Shown one piece after another: positions 29,427 through 50,986 of a DNA stretch of 64,000 nt. Position 1 is the stretch's first letter, and each line of letters opens with the position of its first letter. The notes beneath the pieces are model-generated. The model was not told the origin of the DNA and searched no databases. It worked only from the letters and a program-made list of their open reading frames with translations. This stretch comes from Nitratireductor sp. GISD-1A_MAKvit (GTDB lineage: Bacteria > Pseudomonadota > Alphaproteobacteria > Rhizobiales > Rhizobiaceae): the NCBI RefSeq assembly GCF_040819555.1, contig NZ_CP161920.1, positions 2,169,001-2,233,000 on the forward strand. The letters run 5' to 3'. The position numbers and the translations under genes are program-made.

Positions 29427-29804
29427 ATGGCTGATCTTGCTAAGATCGTTGAAGACCTGTCGAGCCTGACCGTCCTCGAGGCGGCTGAGCTTTCCAAGAT
29501 GCTTGAAGAGAAGTGGGGCGTTTCCGCCGCAGCTCCGGTGGCTGTTGCTGCCGCTGCCGGTGGCGCTGCCGGTGGCGACGCTGCTGAAGAGAAGACCGAG
29601 TTCGACGTCGTTCTCGCCGATGCAGGCGCTCAGAAGATCAACGTCATCAAGGAAGTTCGCGGCATCACGGGTCTCGGCCTGAAGGAAGCCAAGGACCTCG
29701 TTGAGTCCGCTCCCAAGGCGATCAAGGAAGGCGTGTCCAAGGACGAAGCCGAGAAGATCAAGGAGCAGCTCGAAGGCGCAGGCGCCAAGATCGAGCTGAA
29801 GTAA
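29427..29804 (+). CDS. rplL: 50S ribosomal protein L7/L12
   Basis: 125 residues: an N-terminal dimerisation helix pair ([27 protein letters not shown]), an Ala/Gly-rich hinge ([20 protein letters not shown]) and the factor-binding C-terminal domain ([24 protein letters not shown]). It is the multi-copy GTPase-activating stalk protein. It follows rplJ by 51 bases with an AAGGAA ribosome-binding site. Confidence 0.98.
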   Translation: MADLAKIVEDLSSLTVLEAAELSKMLEEKWGVSAAAPVAVAAAAGGAAGGDAAEEKTEFDVVLADAGAQKINVIKEVRGITGLGLKEAKDLVESAPKAIKEGVSKDEAEKIKEQLEGAGAKIELK

Positions 29805-29813
29805 TTCGGCGTT

Positions 29814-29912
29814 CGGTCCGCGTGGATTTCGATCTGCGCGGACCGGAACACTGAAGTGGAACCGAAACCTATTTCCTGTGGGCCGCAAGCGGTCGTCAGG
29901 AAACGGGTTTTT
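29814..29912 (+). promoter_or_regulatory. rplL-rpoB attenuator-like hairpins
   Basis: Two stem-loops fill the gap. CGGTCCGCG (29814-29822) pairs with CGCGGACCG (29837-29845). TTTCCTG (29872-29878) pairs with CAGGAAA (29897-29903), with an inner GGCCGC-AA-GCGGTC, and is followed after CGGG by TTTTT (29908-29912). A partial terminator and an RNase III site occupy this gap in E. coli, so a similar uncoupling of rpoBC from the ribosomal genes is plausible. Confidence 0.6.
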
Positions 29913-29983
29913 ATCCGTTTGGATTGACCGCCGGGATGGCGGTTCATGTGGTGCATGCAAGCCAGGCAGGGCAAGGAGCGACG

Positions 29984-34125
<4,142 letters not shown>

Positions 34126-34134
34126 GCGTTATCG

Positions 34135-34160
34135 CGTGTCGCAGGAAAGCCTGCGGCACG
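34135..34160 (+). promoter_or_regulatory. rpoB-rpoC intercistronic hairpin
   Basis: CGTGTCGCAGG (34135-34145) pairs with CCTGCGGCACG (34150-34160) around AAAG, an 11-base stem with one T-G pair. No T-run follows, so it is more likely an RNA processing or stability element than a terminator. Confidence 0.6.
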
Positions 34161-34200
34161 CATCGTCGTTCGCAAGGCAGCATAGCGGCCAAGCATTTGA

Positions 34201-38473
<4,273 letters not shown>

Positions 38474-38502
38474 TCCCAGGGCGTTTCAATGCAAGAATAA
38501 AG

Positions 38503-38535
38503 AAGGCCGGGCGCTTGCGCCCGGCCTTGTTTTTG
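38503..38535 (+). terminator. Intrinsic terminator of the rpoBC operon
   Basis: AAGGCCGGGCG (38503-38513) pairs perfectly with CGCCCGGCCTT (38518-38528) around CTTG, then GTTTTTG. This is the strongest terminator in the window. Confidence 0.95.
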
Positions 38536-38631
38536 CTCCCTATCCGAAGATCTGCTCTTGCGAACGCACCGATAGCCGAAAGGGAAGGGGACTTGTTGGG
38601 TGTTCGGCGCGCGCGGTGCGAGGGGCTACGA

Positions 38632-38913
38632 TCAGGCGGGTTCCTCGAACGTCACGATCGCGATCTCACCCTCAAGTGCGCCCTGCCACGCGGAGAGGTG
38701 TGGTTCCTCGTCGGGCTCGCCCTGCATGTCGCCGATCTGATCAAGTTCGGCTTCCGCATAGCCTTCCCGTGCTAGTGCTTCGAGGGCCAGCTTGACGGCC
38801 GTATCGTCATCGGGTGCCTGCAGCATGATATGGACGCCTTCGCTCGGGTCTCCCTTTTCCCTCCAGACGCGTCCGGTGATGATGGTAACTGGACGTTGTT
38901 CAATCTCGCTCAT
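38632..38913 (-). CDS. Conserved hypothetical protein, small and acidic
   Basis: About 93 residues starting at 38913 (MSEIEQRPVTIITGRVW); a seven-codon extension to 38934 is less likely. It has no signal peptide or membrane segment. The pattern GRVWREKGDPSEGVHIMLQAPDDDTAV, then ALEALAREGYAEAELDQIG and EPHLSAWQGALEGEIAIVTFE, is well behaved and looks like a small alpha/beta cytoplasmic protein. I know no function. It is the only minus-strand gene between nadK/rlmB and the end of the window, sitting alone between the rpoBC and str operons. Confidence 0.7.
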   Translation of the reverse strand: MSEIEQRPVTIITGRVWREKGDPSEGVHIMLQAPDDDTAVKLALEALAREGYAEAELDQIGDMQGEPDEEPHLSAWQGALEGEIAIVTFEEPA

Positions 38914-39380
38914 GGTGATTCCTGATTCTTGCATTTGCGCTTTTCGGTCTTATATGGACACTGCTTCTTGCATGCGGGTGAGGGGAATGACAGTCATCTC
39001 ACCGAATTCGGCGCTCGCAGCCCCGCGTTTTTGAGCAGAACCGGTCATTTTTCGGTCTCCTGGGCGCTAATCGTCGACCGTGTTTAGAATATCGCAACAC
39101 TGGGGTTGACGGTTCACCGACATGCGAGTAATACCCGCCTTGTCCGAGCCGATGTGAGATTTTTTCTTTCGGGGCGACGCGCCCCGGATCAGATCTCAAA
39201 CAGGGTTCGTTTTTGCGAGCGACAGAATTTGCGGCGCATGAAGCGGAAACGCTTCCTCTGCTGTTTGTCCGGGCAAGACCGCTGAAGCGGTTTCGCGGCC
39301 CGGTTTTGTGCATGACGCGCATTCTGTTCTCGATGCGGCCCTCGGGCTTGAGACACGGAATTGTAACAAGGGAAGGTTTG
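38914..39380 (+). promoter_or_regulatory. Promoter and long folded leader of the str operon
   Basis: Non-coding stretch of 467 bases. TTGACG (39106-39111), a 17-base spacer and TAATAC (39129-39134) form a plausible promoter. Downstream lie CGGGGCG-ACG-CGCCCCG near 39170-39186, GAAGCG-GAAA-CGCTTC (39240-39255, a GNRA-type loop), and CCGGGC (39269-39274) pairing with GCCCGG (39298-39303) around an inner ACCGCTGAAGCGGT, then TTTTG. The leader to rpsL is about 240 bases. S7 autoregulates str operons in E. coli, but at another site; here only structure and position are seen. Confidence 0.6.
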
Positions 39381-39752
39381 ATGCCTACCGTTAACCAGTT
39401 GATCCGCAAGCCGCGCACAGCGCCGGTTAAGCGCAATAAGGTTCCGGCCATGCAGGCCAACCCGCAGAAGCGGGGTGTTTGTACGCGTGTCTATACGACA
39501 ACGCCGAAAAAGCCGAACTCGGCCATGCGTAAGGTGGCCAAGATCCGCCTCGCCAATGGTTTCGAGGTGATTGGCTACATCCCTGGTGAGGGGCACAATC
39601 TTCAGGAGCACTCCGTGGTTATGATCCGCGGTGGTCGCGTGAAGGACCTTCCGGGTGTTCGTTATCACATCATTCGTGGTGTGCTGGACACGCAGGGTGT
39701 GAAGAACCGCAAGCAGCGTCGTTCGAAGTACGGCGCCAAGCGTCCGAAGTAG
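39381..39752 (+). CDS. rpsL: 30S ribosomal protein S12
   Basis: 123 residues from ATG 39381 ([18 protein letters not shown]) after GGAAGG; the longer frame to 39213 runs through the leader. It is the decoding-centre protein. The streptomycin-determining lysines K43 (TTPKKPNS) and K88 ([12 protein letters not shown]), numbered with Met1, are wild type, so no ribosomal streptomycin resistance is predicted from this gene. It is the first gene of the str operon. Confidence 0.98.
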   Translation: MPTVNQLIRKPRTAPVKRNKVPAMQANPQKRGVCTRVYTTTPKKPNSAMRKVAKIRLANGFEVIGYIPGEGHNLQEHSVVMIRGGRVKDLPGVRYHIIRGVLDTQGVKNRKQRRSKYGAKRPK

Positions 39753-39800
39753 GTTTCCCGGCTTCGGCGCTTTCTTTTTGAGCCGGGCCATCGAAGGTAA

Positions 39801-40283
<483 letters not shown>

Positions 40284-40310
40284 CCTTACGGATCGAAGAG
40301 GTACACGACG

Positions 40311-42401
<2,091 letters not shown>

Positions 42402-42476
42402 TCCCTCCCGGCACATTCGGTACGGATTATCAGAAGTTGAAAGAGCCCCGACGGGCAGAAGGAATGGAGAGCTCAC

Positions 42477-43652
<1,176 letters not shown>

Positions 43653-43670
43653 GAACGGGAACCTTCCGGC

Positions 43671-43692
43671 GCGGCGCGGTCTCCCGCGCCGC
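43671..43692 (+). promoter_or_regulatory. Perfect hairpin in front of rpsJ
   Basis: GCGGCGCGG (43671-43679) pairs without mismatch to CCGCGCCGC (43684-43692) around TCTC. It has no T-run and lies 21 bases before the rpsJ start, so it could be an RNA processing point between tuf and the S10 genes, or a weak attenuator. Confidence 0.55.
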
Positions 43693-43713
43693 AGCGGAAC
43701 AAGGAAGTGACAC

Positions 43714-44022
43714 ATGAACGGACAGAATATCCGTATCCGCCTCAAGGCGTTTGATCATCGCGTTCTTGATGCCTCGACGCGGGAAATCGTGTCGACGGCG
43801 AAACGCACGGGCGCGAATGTGCGCGGCCCTGTGCCGCTGCCCACGCGCATCGAGAAGTTTACTGTGAACCGGTCTCCTCACATCGACAAGAAGAGCCGGG
43901 AGCAGTTCGAGATGCGCACCCACAAGCGGCTGCTCGATATTGTCGACCCGACGCCGCAGACGGTTGATGCGCTTATGAAGCTTGACCTCGCTGCCGGCGT
44001 GGATGTCGAGATCAAGCTCTAG
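43714..44022 (+). CDS. rpsJ: 30S ribosomal protein S10 (NusE)
   Basis: 102 residues: [41 protein letters not shown] and the C-terminal [15 protein letters not shown]. It is a head protein of the 30S subunit and, as NusE, a partner of NusB and NusG in antitermination. It is the first gene of the S10 operon, only 61 bases after tuf, so str and S10 genes may be read as one unit. The start follows AAGGAAG. Confidence 0.98.
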   Translation: MNGQNIRIRLKAFDHRVLDASTREIVSTAKRTGANVRGPVPLPTRIEKFTVNRSPHIDKKSREQFEMRTHKRLLDIVDPTPQTVDALMKLDLAAGVDVEIKL

Positions 44023-44105
44023 GGCGCAAGACAAAAAGTCAGGAACCCGAGCTTTCCCCGTGATTATTCGGGAGAGGCTGGGAACCCCGAAAGGAAATCG
44101 AACCG

Positions 44106-44828
44106 ATGCGTTCAGGTGTTATCGCACAAAAAATCGGTATGACACGCGTCTACAACGAAGCGGGAGAGCATGTTCCCGTGACGGTTCTGCGCATGGAGAA
44201 CTGTCAGGTCGTTGCGCAGCGTACCGAGGAGAAGAACGGCTACACGGCTGTTCAGCTTGGCGTTGGTCTGGCCAAAGTGAAAAACACGTCGAAGGCTCTT
44301 CGCGGTCATTTCGCGACAGCCTCCGTCGAACCCAAGGCCAAGGTGGCCGAATTTCGTGTGTCGCCCGACAATCTTCTTGATGTCGGCGCCGAGATCACGG
44401 TCGAGCATTTCGTTCCCGGCCAGAAGGTCGATGTAACGGGCACCTCGATCGGTAAAGGGTTCCAGGGTGTCATGAAGCGTCACAACTTTGGTGGCGGTCG
44501 TGCGACCCATGGTAACTCGGTTTCGCACCGTTCGCACGGCTCTACCGGTCAGCGCCAGGACCCCGGCAAGGTGTTCAAGGGCAAGAAGATGGCCGGACAC
44601 ATGGGTGCTCATCGCGTGACCACCCAGAATCTTGAAGTTGTATCGACCGACAGCGAGCGCGGCCTCATCCTGGTCCGCGGTGCGGTCCCCGGCTCCAAGG
44701 GTGCCTGGATCACCGTGCGTGATGCGGTGAAGGTTCCGCTTCCGGACAATGTGCCGATGCCCGCCGCCGTTCGTGCCAATGGCGCTGCAAAGGCTGAACA
44801 GGCTGCCGCCACCGAGGGGGCTGAATAA
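44106..44828 (+). CDS. rplC: 50S ribosomal protein L3
   Basis: 240 residues. It opens [20 protein letters not shown] and has the conserved core [26 protein letters not shown] and [18 protein letters not shown]. The C-terminal alanine-rich extension ([17 protein letters not shown]) is usual in rhizobial L3. It is an early 50S assembly protein near the peptidyl transferase centre. The stop shares one base with the rplD start (TAATG). Confidence 0.98.
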   Translation: MRSGVIAQKIGMTRVYNEAGEHVPVTVLRMENCQVVAQRTEEKNGYTAVQLGVGLAKVKNTSKALRGHFATASVEPKAKVAEFRVSPDNLLDVGAEITVEHFVPGQKVDVTGTSIGKGFQGVMKRHNFGGGRATHGNSVSHRSHGSTGQRQDPGKVFKGKKMAGHMGAHRVTTQNLEVVSTDSERGLILVRGAVPGSKGAWITVRDAVKVPLPDNVPMPAAVRANGAAKAEQAAATEGAE

Positions 44829-45448
44829 TGGACATTAAGATTACCACCCTCGCAGGCAAGGATGCCGGCAAGCTGAAGGTCTCTGATGAGATTTTCGGAC
44901 TGGATCCGCGCGAAGATATCCTGCACCGGGTCGTGCGCTGGCAGCTTGCCAAGAAGCAGCAGGGCACGCACAAGACCAAGGGACGTTCGGAGATCTCGCG
45001 CACCGGTGCGAAGATGTACCGCCAGAAGGGTACGGGCCGCGCCCGTCACTCTTCCGCCCGTGTGCCGCAGTTTCGCGGTGGTGGGCGCGCCCATGGCCCG
45101 GTCGTTCGCGATCACAGCCATGACCTTCCCAAGAAGGTTCGTGCGCTCGGTCTCAAGCACGCTCTGTCCGCAAAGGCCAAGGATTCCAGCCTCATCGTCA
45201 TCGACGATCTGACCCTGGCCGACGGCAAGACCAAAACTTTGCTTGAGAGCTTCGCCAAGCTTGGCCTGAGCAATGCGCTGCTTATCGGTGGCACGGAAGT
45301 GGATACCGGCTTCAAGCGTGCAGCCCAAAACATTGCCAACATCGACGTTCTGCCGGTGCAGGGCATCAATGTGTACGACATTCTGCGCCGCGGCACGCTG
45401 GTCCTTTCCAAGGCCGCCGTCGAGGCCCTCGAGGAGCGTTTCAAATGA
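44828..45448 (+). CDS. rplD: 50S ribosomal protein L4
   Basis: 206 residues, with the exit-tunnel extension [24 protein letters not shown] and the globular part [21 protein letters not shown]4 is the translational repressor of S10 operons in gammaproteobacteria; no matching leader is evident here. It overlaps rplC by one base and rplW by four, indicating translational coupling. Confidence 0.98.
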   Translation: MDIKITTLAGKDAGKLKVSDEIFGLDPREDILHRVVRWQLAKKQQGTHKTKGRSEISRTGAKMYRQKGTGRARHSSARVPQFRGGGRAHGPVVRDHSHDLPKKVRALGLKHALSAKAKDSSLIVIDDLTLADGKTKTLLESFAKLGLSNALLIGGTEVDTGFKRAAQNIANIDVLPVQGINVYDILRRGTLVLSKAAVEALEERFK

Positions 45449-45738
45449 CGGAGCTTCGCCACTATGACGTGATCGTCAGCCCGGCGATCACCGAGAAATC
45501 GACCATGGCGTCAGAGAACAACCAGGTGGTCTTCAACGTGGACCGCAAGGCGACCAAGCCGGAAATCAAGGCAGCAGTCGAGGCTCTGTTCGGGGTCAAG
45601 GTGACCGGCGTCAACACGCTTGTTCGCAAGGGCAAGGTGAAGCGTTTTCGCGGAACGATTGGGCGCCAGAACGACGTGAAGAAAGCGATCGTCACGCTGG
45701 CTGAAGGTCATTCCATCGATATCGCGACCGGCCTGTAA
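45445..45738 (+). CDS. rplW: 50S ribosomal protein L23
   Basis: 97 residues: [44 protein letters not shown] and [20 protein letters not shown]. It lies at the tunnel exit and docks SRP and trigger factor. It starts within the rplD stop (ATGA overlap). Confidence 0.98.
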   Translation: MTELRHYDVIVSPAITEKSTMASENNQVVFNVDRKATKPEIKAAVEALFGVKVTGVNTLVRKGKVKRFRGTIGRQNDVKKAIVTLAEGHSIDIATGL

Positions 45739-45759
45739 TCGGGCGGCGAGGAAGAGACA

Positions 45760-46596
45760 ATGGCACTGAAGAAGTATAAACCGGTAACTCCAGGCCAGCG
45801 TCAGCTGGTCATCGTCGACCGCTCGGGCCTTCACAAGGGCAAGCCCGTGAAAGGGCTCACCCAGGGTCTTTCGGGCAAGGGTGGTCGCAACAATACGGGG
45901 CGTATTACGGCGCGCTTTCAGGGTGGTGGTCACAAGCGGACCTACCGTCTGATCGATTTCAAGCGTCGCAAGCTTGATGTCTCGGCGACAGTCGAGCGCA
46001 TCGAATACGATCCCAACCGTACTGCGTTCATCGCGCTGGTCCGGTATGAGGACGGTGAACTGTCCTACATCCTGGCGCCTCAGCGTCTGGCTGCAGGTGA
46101 CAAGATCATCTCCAGCGAGAAGTCGGTCGATGTTAAGCCCGGCAATGCGATGCCTCTGGCTGCGATGCCGATCGGAACGATCGTGCACAATGTCGAGATG
46201 AAGCCCGAAAAGGGCGGTCAGATCGCACGTTCGGCCGGCGGCTATGCACAGCTCGTTGGTCGCGATCAGGGCATGGCGATCCTGCGTCTTAACTCTGGTG
46301 AACAGCGTCTCGTTTCGGGTCGTTGCTTTGCGACGGTTGGCGCCGTTTCGAACCCCGATCACGGCAATGTGAGCCTGGGTAAAGCCGGTCGCAAGCGCTG
46401 GATGGGCAAGCGTCCGCACAACCGCGGCGTTGTCATGAACCCGGTCGATCACCCCCATGGTGGTGGTGAAGGCCGCACCTCCGGTGGACGTCATCCGGTG
46501 TCGCCCTGGGGTAAACCCACCAAGGGCATGAAGACCCGGTCGAACAAGTCGACCGACAAATTCATCATGCGCTCGCGCCATAAGCGCAAGAGCTAA
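45760..46596 (+). CDS. rplB: 50S ribosomal protein L2
   Basis: 278 residues. N-terminal [41 protein letters not shown], and the conserved C-terminal [25 protein letters not shown] with the histidine implicated in peptidyl-transferase centre assembly. It binds 23S rRNA domain IV. It is 21 bases after rplW and 16 before rpsS. Confidence 0.98.
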   Translation: MALKKYKPVTPGQRQLVIVDRSGLHKGKPVKGLTQGLSGKGGRNNTGRITARFQGGGHKRTYRLIDFKRRKLDVSATVERIEYDPNRTAFIALVRYEDGELSYILAPQRLAAGDKIISSEKSVDVKPGNAMPLAAMPIGTIVHNVEMKPEKGGQIARSAGGYAQLVGRDQGMAILRLNSGEQRLVSGRCFATVGAVSNPDHGNVSLGKAGRKRWMGKRPHNRGVVMNPVDHPHGGGEGRTSGGRHPVSPWGKPTKGMKTRSNKSTDKFIMRSRHKRKS

Positions 46597-46612
46597 GGAA
46601 AGGTAGCGGCAA

Positions 46613-46891
46613 GTGTCCCGTTCAGTCTGGAAAGGCCCCTTCGTCGACGGCTATCTCCTGAAGAAGGCCGAGAAGGTGCGCGATAGCGGCCGTAACGAGG
46701 TTATCAAGATGTGGAGCCGTCGCTCCACCATCCTGCCCCAGTTCGTGGGTTTGACCTTTGGTGTTTACAACGGCCAGAAGCACATTCCCGTATCCGTCTC
46801 CGAGGAGATGGTCGGTCACAAGTTTGGTGAGTTTGCTCCGACCCGCACCTATTACGGCCATGGGGCGGACAAGAAGGCAAAGAGGAAATAA
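46613..46891 (+). CDS. rpsS: 30S ribosomal protein S19
   Basis: 92 residues from GTG 46613 (product [20 protein letters not shown]), with AAGGAAAGG upstream. Core [21 protein letters not shown] and [27 protein letters not shown]. It forms the head of the 30S subunit with S13, encoded at 55548. The GTG start is the only reasonable one. Confidence 0.97.
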   Translation: MSRSVWKGPFVDGYLLKKAEKVRDSGRNEVIKMWSRRSTILPQFVGLTFGVYNGQKHIPVSVSEEMVGHKFGEFAPTRTYYGHGADKKAKRK

Positions 46892-46893
46892 CG

Positions 46894-47283
46894 ATGGGCA
46901 AGGCCAAAGCGCCGCGCAGGCTTGCTGACAACGAGGCTCGTGCCGTATTGCGCACGATCCGCGTCAGCCCGCAGAAGCTTAACCTTGTTGCTGCGATGAT
47001 CCGCGGCAAGAAGGTGGCGACCGCGCTCGCCGACTTGGAGTTCTCGCGCAAGCGGATCGCCGAGACCGTCAAGAAGACGCTGGAATCGGCAATCGCTAAT
47101 GCGGAAAACAATCACGATCTGGACGTGGATGCGCTGGTCGTGGCCGAAGCCCATGTCGGCAAGTCGATCGTGATGAAGCGGTTCCATGCGCGTGGTCGTG
47201 GCCGCGCCAGCCGCATCGAGAAGCCGTTCTCGCATCTGACGATCGTCGTGCGCGAAGTGGAAGAGAAAGTGGAGGCCGCCTGA
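46894..47283 (+). CDS. rplV: 50S ribosomal protein L22
   Basis: 129 residues. N-terminal [27 protein letters not shown], the tunnel beta-hairpin [21 protein letters not shown] and C-terminal EVEEKVEAA. It contacts all domains of 23S rRNA. It is two bases after rpsS and shares one base with the rpsC start. An AGGCCG at 47273-47278 in its last codons is intact, a useful counter-example for the frame anomaly. Confidence 0.98.
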   Translation: MGKAKAPRRLADNEARAVLRTIRVSPQKLNLVAAMIRGKKVATALADLEFSRKRIAETVKKTLESAIANAENNHDLDVDALVVAEAHVGKSIVMKRFHARGRGRASRIEKPFSHLTIVVREVEEKVEAA

Positions 47284-47990
47284 TGGGTCAGAAAATCAAT
47301 CCGATCGGGTTCCGTCTCGGTATCAACCGCACATGGGATTCCCGCTGGTACGCCAACGATGGTGAGTACGGCGATCTGCTTCACGAGGATTTCAAGATCC
47401 GCAACTACATCGAGAAGGAGCTCAAGCAGGCTGCCATCTCCAAGGTTGTGATCGAGCGTCCGCACAAGAAGTGCCGCGTCACCATTCACTCGGCGCGTCC
47501 TGGCCTGATCATCGGCAAGAAGGGCGCCGACATTGAGAAGCTGCGCCGCAAGGTTTCGCAGATGACCAATGCCGAAACCCACCTCAATATCGTTGAGGTT
47601 CGCAAGCCCGAGATCGACGCAACGCTGATTGCACAGTCGATTGCACAGCAGCTCGAGCGTCGTGTGGCTTTCCGCCGTGCCATGAAGCGTGCCGTTCAGT
47701 CGGCCATGCGTCTTGGCGCAGAAGGTATCCGCATCAACTGTGCCGGCCGTCTCGGCGGTGCAGAGATCGCCCGGATGGAATGGTACCGCGAGGGCCGCGT
47801 TCCGCTGCACACGCTGCGCGCCGATGTCGATTACGGCACTGCTGAAGCAAAGACCGCTTATGGCATCTGCGGCGTGAAGGTCTGGGTGTTCAAGGGCGAG
47901 ATCCTCGAACATGACCCGATGGCTTCCGAGCGCCGTGCCACGGAAGGTGATCAGGGCGGCAGCAGCAACCGGCGTCGCGAGAACGCTTAG
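47283..47990 (+). CDS. rpsC: 30S ribosomal protein S3
   Basis: 235 residues: [23 protein letters not shown], the KH motif [18 protein letters not shown] and the C-terminal domain [36 protein letters not shown]. The C-terminal tail is Arg/Asn/Gly-rich. It lines the mRNA entry site and acts as a helicase with S4. It starts inside the rplV stop codon. Confidence 0.98.
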   Translation: MGQKINPIGFRLGINRTWDSRWYANDGEYGDLLHEDFKIRNYIEKELKQAAISKVVIERPHKKCRVTIHSARPGLIIGKKGADIEKLRRKVSQMTNAETHLNIVEVRKPEIDATLIAQSIAQQLERRVAFRRAMKRAVQSAMRLGAEGIRINCAGRLGGAEIARMEWYREGRVPLHTLRADVDYGTAEAKTAYGICGVKVWVFKGEILEHDPMASERRATEGDQGGSSNRRRENA

Positions 47991-48010
47991 GAATTTTGGA
48001 GTAGAGAACG

Positions 48011-48424
48011 ATGCTGCAACCAAAGCGCACAAAGTTCCGCAAGCAGTTCAAGGGCCGTATCCACGGCGTTGCCAAGGGCGGCACGGAACTCAACTTTGGA
48101 TCCTTCGGTCTGAAGGCTCTTGAACCGGAACGCGTTACCGCGCGTCAGATCGAAGCGGCTCGCCGTGCGATCACCCGCTACATGAAGCGTCAGGGCCGCG
48201 TCTGGATCCGTATCTTCCCGGATCTTCCGGTAACCTCGAAGCCGACCGAGGTCCGCATGGGTAAGGGTAAGGGCTCTGTCGATTACTGGGCATGCCGTGT
48301 TAAGCCCGGCCGCGTGATGTTCGAGATTGACGGCGTTGGTGCCGATGTGGCGCGTGAAGCGTTGCGCCTGGGTGCTGCGAAATTGCCGGTCAAGACGCGC
48401 TTCGTGCAGCGTATTGCAGAGTAG
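48011..48424 (+). CDS. rplP: 50S ribosomal protein L16
   Basis: 137 residues: [24 protein letters not shown], the conserved [27 protein letters not shown], and [23 protein letters not shown]. It sits near the A site and is one of the last proteins added to the 50S. It is 20 bases after rpsC with a GGAGT site. Confidence 0.98.
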   Translation: MLQPKRTKFRKQFKGRIHGVAKGGTELNFGSFGLKALEPERVTARQIEAARRAITRYMKRQGRVWIRIFPDLPVTSKPTEVRMGKGKGSVDYWACRVKPGRVMFEIDGVGADVAREALRLGAAKLPVKTRFVQRIAE

Positions 48425-48438
48425 GAAAGGCGGACGCT

Positions 48439-48639
48439 ATGAAGGCTGTTGATGTCAGGGCGATGACGCCGGATCAGCTCAACGACGAGCTGGTCAAACT
48501 CAAGAAAGAGCAGTTCAACCTTCGTTTTCAGAAAGCGACTGGTCAGCTCGAAAAAACCGCACGCGTTAAAGAAATCCGTAGGGATATCGCGCGCATTAAG
48601 ACAATCGCGGCCGAGAAGTCGGCTGCTAGCAAGGCCTGA
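48439..48639 (+). CDS. rpmC: 50S ribosomal protein L29
   Basis: 66 residues of helical hairpin: [53 protein letters not shown]. It lies at the tunnel exit next to L23. It is 14 bases after rplP and 11 before rpsQ, with a GGAAAGG site. Confidence 0.97.
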   Translation: MKAVDVRAMTPDQLNDELVKLKKEQFNLRFQKATGQLEKTARVKEIRRDIARIKTIAAEKSAASKA

Positions 48640-48650
48640 GGACAGCGAAT

Positions 48651-48893
48651 ATGCCAAAGCGCGTTTTGCAGGGCACCGTGGTGAGCGACAAGAACGACAA
48701 GACTGTTGTCGTCCGTGTCGAGCGTCGCTTTACCCATCCGATGATGAAGAAAACGGTGCGCATGTCCAAGAAGTACAAGGCGCACGATGAAGAGAATTCG
48801 TGCAAGGTTGGTGATCAGGTGATGATCCAGGAGACCGCGCCGATTTCGAAGGACAAGAACTGGGTCGTCCTCAAGGACGCTCAGGCGCAGTAA
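48651..48893 (+). CDS. rpsQ: 30S ribosomal protein S17
   Basis: 80 residues: [29 protein letters not shown] and the OB-fold end [21 protein letters not shown]. It is a primary 16S rRNA binder. It ends the S10-type gene group; a 65-base gap with no terminator separates it from rplN. Confidence 0.98.
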   Translation: MPKRVLQGTVVSDKNDKTVVVRVERRFTHPMMKKTVRMSKKYKAHDEENSCKVGDQVMIQETAPISKDKNWVVLKDAQAQ

Positions 48894-48958
48894 GTATTGA
48901 AATTGCCGGAAAGCGGAGTATCTGGACCGCTTTCCATTGAACGAGAAGGCGGCCAGTC

Positions 48959-49327
48959 ATGATTCAGATGCAAACAAACCTCGATGTGGCGGATAATTCC
49001 GGCGCACGTCGTGTCATGTGCATCAAGGTGCTTGGCGGTTCGAAGCGGAAATATGCCTCTGTGGGCGACATCATTGTCGTGTCCGTTAAAGAGGCTATCC
49101 CGCGCGGCCGCGTGAAGAAAGGCGATGTGATGAAGGCAGTTGTTGTGCGTACGGCGAAGGATATTCGTCGCGCCGACGGCAGCGTCATCCGCTTCGACAA
49201 GAACGCAGCCGTTCTGGTCGACAACAAGAAAGAGCCTGTCGGCACGCGTATCTTCGGACCGGTCCCGCGCGAACTTCGCGCCAAGAACCATATGAAGATC
49301 ATTTCGCTCGCGCCGGAAGTGCTCTAG
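48959..49327 (+). CDS. rplN: 50S ribosomal protein L14
   Basis: 122 residues: [44 protein letters not shown] and the C-terminal [24 protein letters not shown]. It forms intersubunit bridges and is the target of the silencing factor RsfS. It is the first gene of the spc group. Confidence 0.98.
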   Translation: MIQMQTNLDVADNSGARRVMCIKVLGGSKRKYASVGDIIVVSVKEAIPRGRVKKGDVMKAVVVRTAKDIRRADGSVIRFDKNAAVLVDNKKEPVGTRIFGPVPRELRAKNHMKIISLAPEVL

Positions 49328-49339
49328 GAGGCCGGGGAT

Positions 49340-49654
49340 ATGCAGAAGATTAAAAAAGGCGACAACGTCGTCGTTCTGGCCGGCAAGGACAAGGGCCGTA
49401 CCGGCGAAGTGGTGAAGGTGATGCCGAAGGAAGACAAGGCGCTTGTGCGCGGCGTCAACCTGGTTCGCCGCCATCAGAAGCAGTCCGCTCAGGCAGAGGG
49501 CGGCATCATTACCAAGGAAGCGCCGATTCATCTTTCGAATCTTGCGCTGGCCGATCCGAAGGATGGCAAGCCGACCCGTGTCGGCTTCAAGGTCCAGGAA
49601 GATGGCAAGAAGGTGCGCGTGGCAAAGCGCTCTGGAGAATTGATCGATGGCTAA
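49340..49654 (+). CDS. rplX: 50S ribosomal protein L24
   Basis: 104 residues with the KOW motif ([27 protein letters not shown]), then [13 protein letters not shown] and [12 protein letters not shown]. It is an assembly initiator of the 50S. It overlaps the rplE start by eight bases, indicating coupled translation. Confidence 0.98.
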   Translation: MQKIKKGDNVVVLAGKDKGRTGEVVKVMPKEDKALVRGVNLVRRHQKQSAQAEGGIITKEAPIHLSNLALADPKDGKPTRVGFKVQEDGKKVRVAKRSGELIDG

Positions 49655-50204
49655 TGCTCAGTACCAGCCGCGCTGGAAGAAGAAGTATGACGAGGTGATC
49701 CGCAAGGAACTCCTCGAAACCTTCAAATACGAGAACGAGATGCAGGTGCCGCGCATCGAGAAAATCGTCATCAACATGGGCGTTGGCGAGGCCACCGGCG
49801 ATTCCAAGAAGCCAGCTTCGGCTGCGGATGATCTCGCCAGGATTTCGGGCCAGAAGCCGGTCATCACGCGTGCCTCCAAGTCGATCGCCGGCTTCAAGGT
49901 GCGTGAGGGCATGCCGCTTGGCACCAAGGTCACGCTCCGCAAGGACCGCATGTACGAATTTCTGGATCGGCTGGTGACGATCGCGCTGCCGCGCGTTCGC
50001 GACTTCCGCGGCCTCAATCCGAAAAGCTTCGATGGCCGCGGCAACTTCGCCATGGGCCTCAAGGAGCACATCGTGTTCCCTGAAATCAATTACGACCAGG
50101 TCGATGAGATTTGGGGAATGGACATCATCGTCTGCACGACTGCAAAAACCGACGACGAAGCGCGGGCCTTGCTCAAGGCCTTCAACTTCCCGTTCCGGCA
50201 GTAA
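49647..50204 (+). CDS. rplE: 50S ribosomal protein L5
   Basis: 185 residues: the N-terminal [23 protein letters not shown], then [46 protein letters not shown] and the C-terminal [21 protein letters not shown]. It binds 5S rRNA and contacts P-site tRNA. It begins within rplX. Confidence 0.98.
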   Translation: MANAQYQPRWKKKYDEVIRKELLETFKYENEMQVPRIEKIVINMGVGEATGDSKKPASAADDLARISGQKPVITRASKSIAGFKVREGMPLGTKVTLRKDRMYEFLDRLVTIALPRVRDFRGLNPKSFDGRGNFAMGLKEHIVFPEINYDQVDEIWGMDIIVCTTAKTDDEARALLKAFNFPFRQ

Positions 50205-50231
50205 CGGCAGGCGAGAAGAAGGACAACTTAA

Positions 50232-50537
50232 ATGGCAAAAGTCAGCGCAGTCGAAAAGAACAAGCGTCGGCGCAAGCTGGTTGATCGCTATGCTGCCAAG
50301 CGTGCAGCGCTCAAGGCGATCATCAAGGATCAGTCGAAGCCGATCGAGGAGCGCTTCCAGGCGCAGCTCAAGCTTTCTGCTCTTCCACGCAATTCCTCCA
50401 AGACGCGTATTCGTAACCGGTGCGATGTTACCGGGCGTCCGCGTGCGTATTATCGCAAATTGAAGATGTCGCGTATCGCGCTGCGTGAACTGGGCAATAA
50501 CGGGCTCATCCCGGGCCTGGTTAAGTCGAGCTGGTAA
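50232..50537 (+). CDS. rpsN: 30S ribosomal protein S14 (zinc-free type)
   Basis: 101 residues: [29 protein letters not shown] and the C-terminal [28 protein letters not shown]. The long form without the CxxC zinc motif pairs of short S14, as usual in proteobacteria. It is 27 bases after rplE, with an AGAAGGA site. Confidence 0.97.
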   Translation: MAKVSAVEKNKRRRKLVDRYAAKRAALKAIIKDQSKPIEERFQAQLKLSALPRNSSKTRIRNRCDVTGRPRAYYRKLKMSRIALRELGNNGLIPGLVKSSW

Positions 50538-50549
50538 GGGGTAGAAACG

Positions 50550-50948
50550 ATGTCCGTTAATGATCCGCTCGGCGATATGCTGACCCGCATCCGCAATGCC
50601 ATTGGCCGTAACAAGCCGAAGGTATCAACGCCGGCTTCCCGTCTTCGCGCACGCGTGCTCGATGTTCTGAAGTCTGAAGGCTATATCCGTGATTATAGCC
50701 AGATCGACTACGATAACGGCAAGTCCGAGATCGAGATCGAGCTGAAGTATGCCGAAGGTGGCTCGGTGATCCGTGAGATCGCCCGTGTTTCCAAACCGGG
50801 CCGTCGGGTTTACGTGTCGGTCAGATCCATTCCGCAGGTTGCGAATGGGCTTGGTATCGCCATCCTTTCCACGCCCAAGGGCGTAATGGCTGATCACGAA
50901 GCTCGTGAACAGAATGTGGGCGGCGAGGTGCTCTGCCAGATCTTCTGA
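50550..50948 (+). CDS. rpsH: 30S ribosomal protein S8
   Basis: 132 residues: [48 protein letters not shown] and the C-terminal [31 protein letters not shown]. In E. coli it represses the spc operon at the rplE start; no test of that here. It is 12 bases after rpsN. Confidence 0.98.
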   Translation: MSVNDPLGDMLTRIRNAIGRNKPKVSTPASRLRARVLDVLKSEGYIRDYSQIDYDNGKSEIEIELKYAEGGSVIREIARVSKPGRRVYVSVRSIPQVANGLGIAILSTPKGVMADHEAREQNVGGEVLCQIF

Positions 50949-50986
50949 TCCGGCAGATAGCAGACGCAAAGAACGAGGGCAGACAA

